NCBI GenBank assembly: GCA_019454045.1
Contig: SKCR01029089.1
Location: forward strand, 1-64,000
From: Zanthoxylum bungeanum
Taxonomy: Eukaryota > Streptophyta > Magnoliopsida > Sapindales > Rutaceae
Reading direction: 5' to 3'
DNA: 64,000 nt
Part shown: one piece after another, positions 56,464 to 64,000 of the stretch
Position numbering within the stretch: position 1 is the stretch's first letter
Layout of the letters: each line of letters opens with the position of its first letter
The notes under the pieces: model-generated
Databases searched by the model: none
Told to the model about the DNA's origin: nothing
Seen by the model: the letters and a program-made list of their open reading frames with translations, nothing else
Made by a program: the position numbers and the translations under genes

Positions 56464-57832
56464 GCCGTTTTTGTTTTGATTAGTTCTCTCTCATTTGAAC
56501 TCCAAATTGGGTGTGTAAAAGCTCTTTGGAAAGCTAACACCCTGAACTTAATTTTAGGCACAAGGTTTGCATGATTTGGTTAAGATTTTAATTGTGAAAT
56601 TGCATTTAAAGTTCACGCATCTGTAAAAAAATGTGAATAGTAATTTATTTGAATAAAATAAAATACAATATCATAATTAAATATTAATCAAAGTTATTTA
56701 AAGCATAAAATAATTCCAACATATTAAAACTCATATGCTTCGTGATTCTATGTATGATTAGAATTGACATGATTATTTTAGGGTGCAAGCATCTAGAGAC
56801 TTTCTAAGGAAATAGAGAGTGTATTGCTTATCCCTTAACTAAGTAATTATTCCGTGATGCATTTAGAGATTTATTACCTTTAAGGCTAATAAATATAAAT
56901 CACTTGTTTATAATAAAAGACATTATAAAAGATACAAGTGGGGTGGGACCAAGGCGTTAATAAAACTTTCCAAACTAAAGTTAATTTAACCAAAGGTATT
57001 TCTAGAGTTATATAATGATTTGGTGTCTTCCTTCACTCACTACCTTTTTATAGCCAAAAGGAAAAGCTGTGAAGACATCTAGATAATCATTTACTCAAAG
57101 CTTACCTTAAAGCATATTTAAAGCATTGGACTAATTTGGATGATCTATTGTTTATTCCTGTCACCAAGGCAATAAGAGCCTAAGAGGTAAGGGTATTTAA
57201 GAGAGTTCGCCCCACCCTCCCTCTGGGGAATTTTCAATGGAGGAATCCATTTGACAGTTATTCACTTAAACTTGCTAAAATCCTCAACAATAATTTAAGT
57301 CTAAAATTTTCCTCCTATTGTAAAGTATAGACCCAAAGGGCTTAAACCATATTGGCAGGACTAGGCTTTACCAGACTGACCAATACCAATTTGTCCCTAA
57401 ATCGTACTATTGACAATGGTTTGAATTTTCTGAGTCATAAGACGCAGCGACCCTTAGGCGTGGTCTTATAACTTAGTGGCAAAGATTGGGTGTCCACAAG
57501 GACTAGCATAAGCTATGGCATGTTTGATTGTCCAACCCAATGATCAAGGAATTGTGATTTATATCATAAATTGGTTGGGAACCTACCTAATTATCGTATT
57601 TTATAACGACCGGCCCTAGTCGGAGTTATGAAATGATGATAATGGGATCTTTGCCCACAAGAAATCTATCATATTGGGGTTGATGCGATTTACTTAAAAT
57701 TTTAAAACAATTGAGTGAGAGCAACTTCATAATATTAAAAGCCCATGTTATTATGAAACATTAATGAAAACATATTCCTAATTTTAACATTCTCTCTTAA
57801 CAGATGGGTTAAAATATTTCACAAACATTCAA
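56464..57832 (+). other. Copia-1 5' leader
   Basis: A long non-coding leader (1.37 kb) before gag. It contains the block shared with the gypsy leader (57023-57257); similarity seems to begin about 45 bp earlier (TTTAACCAAAGGTATTT). No uninterrupted ORF. Confidence 0.7.
57023..57257 (+). promoter_or_regulatory. Leader block shared with the Tat gypsy, hairpin-forming
   Basis: Outer stem GTGTCTTC (57023-57030) with GAAGACAT (57071-57078), a G-U wobble replacing the gypsy G-C pair. Inner stem CCTTTT (57043-57048) with AAAAGG (57056-57061). Later common words are TTGGACTAATTT, TGTTTATTCCTG, AATAAGAGCCTAAGAGG and CCCTCTGGGGAAT. It lies about 570 nt after the LTR. Confidence 0.75.
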
Positions 57833-58642
57833 ATGGCAAACAGAGTATCACTTCGTTCCATCATTGATGAGCATAAGCTCAAATGGGACAACTACAATGA
57901 CTGGTTTAGAAACCTTAAAATTGTCTTACGACAAGAAAAGATTTTCTATGATCTTGAAAGACCATTTCCCCCTGAACCCGCAAAAGATGCTGACCAAAAT
58001 ACATTTGATGCTTGGAAGAAACACGTCGATGATCATGAGCAAGCAATTTGCATAATGCTTGGCTCTATGTCGGACGAACTTCAGAAAGCTCACGAAGATA
58101 TGGATGCTCAAACCATCATCTTTCACTTGAAGGAGTTGTATGCAACTTCTGTTCATACCGTGAGATTCCAAGTGTCATGTGCCTTATTCCAAATAAGGTA
58201 TAAGGAAGGATATGTTAGTGGACATGTGCTTAAGATGATTGGCCACATTGAAAAATTGGCCAACCTCGGGTTCATCATGGATCATGAGATAGGTCATGAT
58301 CTAATTCTTCAGTCCTTACCAAAAGGCTTCTCTAACTTTATTATGTAGTTTCATTTGTCTGATAAAGAAGCTATTATAGCATAATTGCACAATCTGATAA
58401 AGCAAGCAGAGAAGGACTTGAAACCAGAGCTTAAAACCTTCGTCATGCTTACAGGTACGGACCTGAAGCCACAAGGCCCAAAGAAAAATAAGGGCAAGGC
58501 CAAGTCTCCAGATCACCTAAAGCCCAATGGTAATGTGGAGAAGAAAAATGAAAAGGGGAAATGTTTCTTTTGTGGAAAGAATGATCATTGGAAGAAAGAC
58601 TGCAGATCCTTGAAAACCAAGGAAGCTAGGGAAGCCCAATAG
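57833..58642 (+). pseudogene. Copia-1 gag
   Basis: Starts MANRVSLRSIIDEHKLKWDN (57833). The gag domain includes YNDWFRNLKIVLRQE and HLKELYATS and runs to LILQSLPKGFSNFIM. In-frame stops occur at about 58346 and 58381. The frame resumes at LHNLIKQAEKDLKPELKT and the zinc knuckle CFFCGKNDHWKKDC. A third stop follows KEAREAQ at 58640. Confidence 0.88.
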
Positions 58643-59271
58643 GCCAAGAAGCCCAATGCTTCAGGTATGTTGTATATGATTGAACTATATTCTTAAAACT
58701 TTGAACCTTCTACTTGGGTACTTGACACCGGTTGTGGGACTCACTGGTGTAACAATATGCAGGGCCTGAGAAATAGTAGGAGACTCCGTCATGGGGAGGT
58801 TGACCTACGCATGGGTAATAGAGCAAAACTGGCTGCATTGTGCGTGAGGACTTATTCATTAGTTTTTCCGAATGGTTTAGTTTTAGGCTTAGAAGATTGT
58901 GTTTATGTATCTTCTCTAGTAAAGAACATCATTTCAATTTCTTCTTTATACAATAAAGGCTTTTCATGCCTAATAAGTTGTAATGAATGTTCTAATTATT
59001 TCAATGAAATAAAATATGGATATGGTATTTTGAATAATGGTATCTATGTCTTACAAACTAACAAAGAATGTTCAACCTCTAATATATACAACGTTAACTC
59101 GAATAATCTCAATGAATCACTTCTATGGCACAGTCGCTTAGGTCATATCAATGAAACAAGATTAACCAAGCTACATAAGGATGGGTATTTTAGACCCTTC
59201 AAATATGAGCCTTATAGAACTTGTGAGTCTTGTTTACTTGGTAAAATGACCAAATTACCCTTCAAAGGTAA
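58643..59271 (+). pseudogene. Copia-1 protease and pre-integrase region
   Basis: WVLDTGCGTHWCNNMQGLRN carries the catalytic Asp (D-T-G). Then FPNGLVLGLEDCVYVSSLVK, and the GAG-pre-integrase LLWHSRLGHINETRLTKLHK with CESCLLGKMTKLPF. A TGA at 59272 ends the frame. Confidence 0.87.
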
Positions 59272-60175
59272 ATGACAGCGTGCAGCGGAGACATTAGAAC
59301 CCATACACTCTGATGTATGCGGACCAATGTCAGTTACCGCTAGAGGTGGATTCTCCTACTTCATTACCTTTATCAATGATCACTCGCGATATGGGTATAT
59401 GTACCTTATGTGGTACAAATCTGAAGCCTTTGAGAAATTCAAAGACTTCAAAGCTGAAGTAGAAAACCAGCTTAATAAAAGTATTAAGTCACTAAGGTCT
59501 GACCGAGGTGGTGAATACTTAAGCAACGAATTTCAAGATTACTTGAGAGAAAATGGCATTGTTTCCCAATGGACTCCTCCGGGAACTCCACAGCATAATA
59601 GGGTCTCCGAAAGGAGAAATCAGACATTATTAGACATGGTCTGATCAATGATGCCAGACACGGATCTACCTCTTTCATTTTGGGGTATTGCTTTAGAAAC
59701 TGCAACACTACTACTAAACCAAGTTCCTTCCAAGACTGTTAGTCAAACATCATATGAGTTATGGTCTAGGAAACGTCCTAGTCTTAGTTATTTAAGAATT
59801 TGGGGATGTGACGCATATGTTAAGCTCACACAAAGTAACAAATTAGATGATATGGCAATTAAATATAAGTTTGTAGGATATGTCTTGAACTCAAGTGCAT
59901 ACGTGTTCTACGTCCCAAATGAACAAAGAACATTTGTCTCACGAAATGCTAAATTTCTAGAGAATGAATTCCTTCTCAAGAAATATAGTGGGAGTAGACT
60001 TGACCTCGATGAGGTACGAGAAGAACAAACTTACATAGAACTAAACCCCGAGCCCCTCAAAAGGGCAACGACGGAACAACCACAAGGTTATGAACTTAGA
60101 AGGTCTGGTAGGGAAAGATATGAGCCTGAAAGATATGGTTTTCATATTGATGAGGAACATGATCTAAGAGGTTGT
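59272..60175 (+). pseudogene. Copia-1 integrase
   Basis: EPIHSDVCGPMSVTARGG, FITFINDHSRYGYMYL, LRSDRGGEYLSNEF and ERRNQTLLDMV hold the D,D,E residues. A stop at about 59642 interrupts before SMMPDTDLPLSFWG. The C-terminal region continues through YELWSRKRPSLSYLRIWGCD to the polyprotein linker (ELRRSGRERYEPERYGFHID). Confidence 0.88.
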
Positions 60176-61028
60176 TAGGACTTTCTCAATCTACATACAT
60201 AGATAAAGTTTTGAAAAGATTCAAAATGGAAGATTTAAAAAGAGGTAATTTACCTACTTGTCATGGAATCAAATTATCTAAGGAGCAATGTCCACATACT
60301 CCTTCAGATAGAGAGCGTATAAGTAGGATCATGTATGTTTCAGCAATAGGATCGATCATGTACGCCATGCTATTTACGAGACCTGATGTCTCTTATGCTC
60401 TTAGCATAACGAGCAGGTATCAGACAAATCCTGGTGAGCAACACATGGCAGCTGTCAAAACAATCCTCAAGTATCTGAGAAGAATTAAGGATGTGTTCTT
60501 GACATACAGAGATTATTCTGAAGTGAAAGTCATTGGTTACTATGATGCGAGCTTTCAGACCGATAGGGATGACATCAGATCGCAAACAGGATATCTGTTT
60601 ACTTTGAATGGCAGAGCTTTCAGTTGGAAAAGCTCAAAGCAGTTAACTATATCAGAATCCACCACTGAAGCCGAGTATATTGCAGCATCTAAGGCAGCTA
60701 AAGAAACAGTCTTAAATAAAGAAGTTCATCACGGAGCTGGAAGTGCTTCCTACGATAAAGAATGGCGTCACGAAGTACTGTGACAACACGGGCGCCATTG
60801 CTCAATCAAATGAACCAAGGTCACACCAGAAATCCAAGCATGTACTCAGGCGATTTCATCTCATCATAGAGATTGTTGAGATAAAAGAAGTTATTATAGA
60901 GAAAATACCCATAGAATATAATCTTGCAGATTCTCTTACTAAATGGCTGACTCAACAAAAGCATGATAGGCACACCCGAGAGTATGGTGTCCAGATTCAT
61001 ACTATTGCCTATAGTGCAAGTGAGAGAT
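60176..61028 (+). pseudogene. Copia-1 RT tail and RNase H; RT core deleted
   Basis: Directly after the integrase-RT linker the sequence reads LGLSQSTYIDKVLKRFKMED, which normally follows the RT fingers/palm; the YVDD catalytic region is absent. IGSIMYAMLFTRPDVSYALS, GYYDASFQTDRDD and ISESTTEAEYIAASKAAKE (RNase H) follow. A frameshift near 60740 moves to YCDNTGAIAQSNEPRSHQKS and NLADSLTKWL. The frame then runs on into the 3' LTR. Confidence 0.9.
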
Positions 61029-62995
61029 TGTTAGGGATATGCCCTATACCCAACTTGTGGATGGGCTATATGTACATGTATTTGTAACATTTTCATTAAT
61101 TAATAAAATGGAAATCTTTATAATATGTGTCTTACATAACTTATATGAATCATCAAACACTGTAATAACGCCCTTGGAGTAATAAGATGATGGCTTCCAC
61201 GCCTTATGAAAATCATTACTCTCAAACGTTCCTAGTCATAGTTTTGTGAATAATCTGGGCGTTCACAAAGCGGAGAGGCTAGCATGATGATATGATCCGC
61301 CTTTAAGTGGGGTAGTCGATCTCATAGGCTACTAGCGGAGATCTGTCCGCTTGGTGTATCACATGGATGCATGAGTTGCTCGTGTCCATCGAACTGACCG
61401 CCGAAAGTTTTCATATGGAGTGTTTATCCCATGTGTCTGTGAGAAATTTCATGTATCGATTGTATGACTAGTCCTTAGACTTGAGGTCTTTACAATCTTA
61501 TGTGTGGATCAAATAAATTTGACGTTCTCCTTCCCCGGTTCAAAAGATCCGGTCATAAAGGTATGATTGGGTCATTTGTTGAAACACGTGAAGTTTGTAA
61601 AGATACAACAGAGAATCGCCACTCTCTCGGATAATATTTTCTTATAAGAGTAGTATTCCAGTTCACGGGTTGATATGTGTGATCAATGCTTGAGATTGTG
61701 ACCGCAGCGGAAGAATCATGTGAGATTCTTGGGTTAGCACGATTCATGACACTATCAACATCATACCTTTGACCATATGGGTAGAAAATTTCCGTACCCT
61801 AGGTCAATAGGTGGGGATACAGTGAGGCGATGGACCATATCATATGTAAATCGCATACATAATAGGTATATATCTTTCCTTCTCATTTGGGGGCCTTGGC
61901 ATGTTGCTAGATGTCAACCTTGGTCATTGAAATCGAACGACCATATGATCGGAGGATAATTTATGTTTGATTAATTTATCACGATTCATTTCATGTCCAA
62001 CTTGAGGGGAACCCAAAAGGTCACACACAACAAAGTCGAAATCAATGGTTAACAGTGCACAGTACAAATTTAACAACATATATGATTGCTGTAGGAATTG
62101 ATCATAAATGGTTCTATGTGTTTAATTATTGAACAGATCATTTATGAGTTTCCATAGTGGCTTTGGGATTGGTGAATGATGATAGGGGCACTTTGGAAAT
62201 TGGAATAGATAAATAAATAAAAACTTGAATAGTAATGTGAATTGTAACATGAATAGTAATATGAATAGTAAAAAAAAATTTATTTGTTTTGAATTCCAAT
62301 TCGGCCCAAACTCTTATTAGGGTTTTATAATCTCATTAAACCACTAAATTAAGATCCAATGGCTAAGATTAAATTATCATTTATCCCACATCGGATTCTT
62401 AATTAACTTTGTTGTCTTTAGAGCACCTATATAAACCCAAAGAATTCTTTACAAATTTTCACACAAAACCTTTCATATCTTGGGTTTATATAAGTGAGCA
62501 ACTCTAAAGTTTAAGAGTTAGCCACTGATTTTGAGGATCCTTAAGTCTAATTGACTAAAGGAACCTCGAGTTAAAAGTTTTGAGGTATTTGCCTGGGCCA
62601 GCACCAAGGGCAAAATACATGTGCACTCAAGGCGTAGTCTTGCCATTGAGTTTTGGCTTTGGTGTTTGTAAATTTGAAGGCCACACACTTGGGTGGCTCT
62701 TTGGAACGTGGAAGAGCTTGGTGAGTTCGAGAAAAGCTTGTAGATTGGAGGGATGACTGGAGGAGTCTTTGGTTCAAGTAAGTCTTTTTCTTTCTTTATT
62801 TTAATTAGAGTTCTTATGATAGATAGCATGTTTAGGTTTATGTTCTTTGTATGTTTTATGAGTTTTTTATGCTTAGAATATATAGTAACATGTCTAGGCT
62901 TGTAGAATAATCAAAACGAATGGGTCTTGGGCAAAGGGATAGCGGCATCGTAATTTTTGATTTTCCACTGCGCACTCGCGGCCGCTTCCCAACAT
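61029..62995 (+). repeat. Copia-1 3' LTR
   Basis: A 1967-bp intact LTR. TATATAAA lies at 62428-62435. It contains the segment (about 62190-62275, with AATAGTAATATGAATAGT words) that is missing from the 5' LTR. Confidence 0.93.
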
Positions 62996-63000
62996 TATGA

Positions 63001-64000
63001 CCCATATCATCACTATTTATATAGAACATGGTGTTGTTATACAAATTAACTATGTGACAAAGGAAATTGCTCTTTTATCATTTGTAATTGTATTACCTGG
63101 ATATATAAAAGATAAAAGTCCATATGATTAATAAGATATGAGACAGTATTAATCCACAAAGGTTTAATCGTTAAATATCCCTAGTCGTAGTATTATCGAG
63201 ACTGGACATCGATAATGCGGAATAGGCTAGTATTACACTTGTGCGCATTATGGAAGCTTAATGGTATAGTTCTCATATATTTAAGTATTGGATACTTATG
63301 CAAGTGTGATAAGAGGTTCTGTTTGTCGATGGTACGGGAACAGCTTCACTCTGGATAGACCCATCGGAGTCCCATTGGTAGTATGACTATGTGTCTATGG
63401 GAATCCGAATCAGGGTAGGTGTATTTGGTCTTAACCTGAGACTTGCATCGCTAATACTTGTGATAATCAGTATACTTTGGTTTTGGTTGTCCGGGGCTTT
63501 AATAGGTTCTGTGTATGCCTCTTCTGGGTATACTGAGAATCGTAGTGTATTGGGTGTGATGTCAAGATGGAAGTATCATTTCAGTCATATGGAGATGATG
63601 ATCACACAAGGATACAGAACTGGTACTCTCAAGTGCTATAGTCATTGGGGAAGTATGACTAGATCATGACTTTCTGATCATAAAGAGACTAGTTGCTAGT
63701 GATCTGATATATGCTTCGTACATGGCAGACACAACTCCAGCCCTAGGCCTAGCAGTGACATCCGATATTGGATCGTAATACGCTATACAATGTATACTAC
63801 GCCAGATACATATTATATATATTCCATGTTGAATATATTTCTAGAGAATTTAGTAGGCATGGTGCTTTGCTAGAAGCCAACCATGTCCTGTAAATCGGTA
63901 AGAACGTGGTATCGGGTACACACATGTTCAGATAGTCTGATGACAGTATTTACTGCCAACATATCCAGAAAATCTCTTGGGTCGCTTTCCAAAGATTCAC
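63001..64000. other. Unassigned non-coding DNA right of Copia-1
   Basis: No exon or element end is recognised. Short words and general style resemble LTR or leader sequence, but there is no second copy in the window. It should be the pre-insertion continuation of 40008-40149, yet the gypsy linker frame does not continue here. Confidence 0.35.

Larger units (their letters stand above)
40150..62995 (+). mobile_element. Copia-1 LTR retrotransposon with a Tat gypsy nested in its 5' LTR
   Basis: TSD TTATG (40145-40149 and 62996-63000). LTRs begin TGTTAGGGATATGCC and end GCTTCCCAACA. The 5' LTR runs 40150-56450 with the gypsy insertion; the 3' LTR is 61029-62995 (1967 bp). The primer-binding site TGGTATCAGAAC starts at 56452. 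The internal region has gag, protease, integrase and RNase H, but the RT core is deleted. The long LTR and protein style suggest an Angela/Tork-like lineage, not certain. Confidence 0.93.

Noticed and set aside
63391..63669. 92-aa ORF with hydrophobic segment
   Set aside because: No recognisable family, inside LTR-like non-coding DNA, no splice or codon-use support.

Overview
This window is plant nuclear DNA, very probably from a eudicot. The evidence is spliced genes with GT-AG introns, plant-type CACTA and hAT transposons, Ty1/copia and Tat-type Ty3/gypsy retrotransposons, and a plant pectinesterase. There is no rRNA, tRNA or CRISPR array and no sign of bacterial gene organisation. I see one apparently intact host gene, a five-exon pectin methylesterase on the minus strand (16517-18370). 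Almost everything else is transposable elements, many nested in one another. Element boundaries below rest on target-site duplications (TSDs) read directly from the sequence wherever these are quoted.

Layout. 1-2975: an LTR-like stretch interrupted by a 1.4 kb non-autonomous hAT element (758-2181, TSD GTCATAAG). 4222-14789: a CACTA (En/Spm) element with TSD ATT. It carries a TNP2 transposase gene broken by nonsense codons, an apparently intact second gene (Transposase_24 type, five exons), arrays of a TTTAGCGTCGAA motif at both ends and also between the genes, and a 2.5 kb solo LTR (TSD TAAAT) in the TNP2 3' part. 15.4-18.6 kb: simple repeats, a duplicated and decayed pectinesterase exon 1, and the pectinesterase gene with a foldback element in intron 4. 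19305-22298: a hAT element (TSD CCAACCAC) with a decayed transposase. 22968-23195: a copy of the pectinesterase upstream region, a relic of a tandem duplication.

24.2-40.1 kb is a first nest. A small-LTR Copia remnant (Copia-3) was invaded in its 5' LTR by a Tork/Tnt1-like Copia (Copia-2, 24351-36263, TSD CTATA). That element's own 5' LTR was invaded by a 3.9 kb gypsy derivative keeping only a protease-like region (24467-28377, TSD TTTGG). A second, internally deleted hAT (37699-40007) sits at a junction between Copia and gypsy fragments and lacks a TSD.

40150-62995 is a second nest. It is a Copia element with LTRs of about 2 kb (Copia-1, TSD TTATG) that has lost its reverse transcriptase core. 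Its 5' LTR received a 14 kb Tat-lineage gypsy in the opposite orientation (42289-56300, TSD CTTTG), plus a filler-like gypsy fragment. The gypsy has gag, protease, RT, RNase H, a second RNase H and integrase on the minus strand, all broken by stops and frameshifts, with tandem repeats in its leader, 3' UTR and LTRs.

The most unusual signal is a block of about 210-240 bp, with conserved hairpin potential, in the 5' leaders of both Copia-1 and the Tat gypsy, in the same sense orientation, although these belong to different retrotransposon superfamilies.
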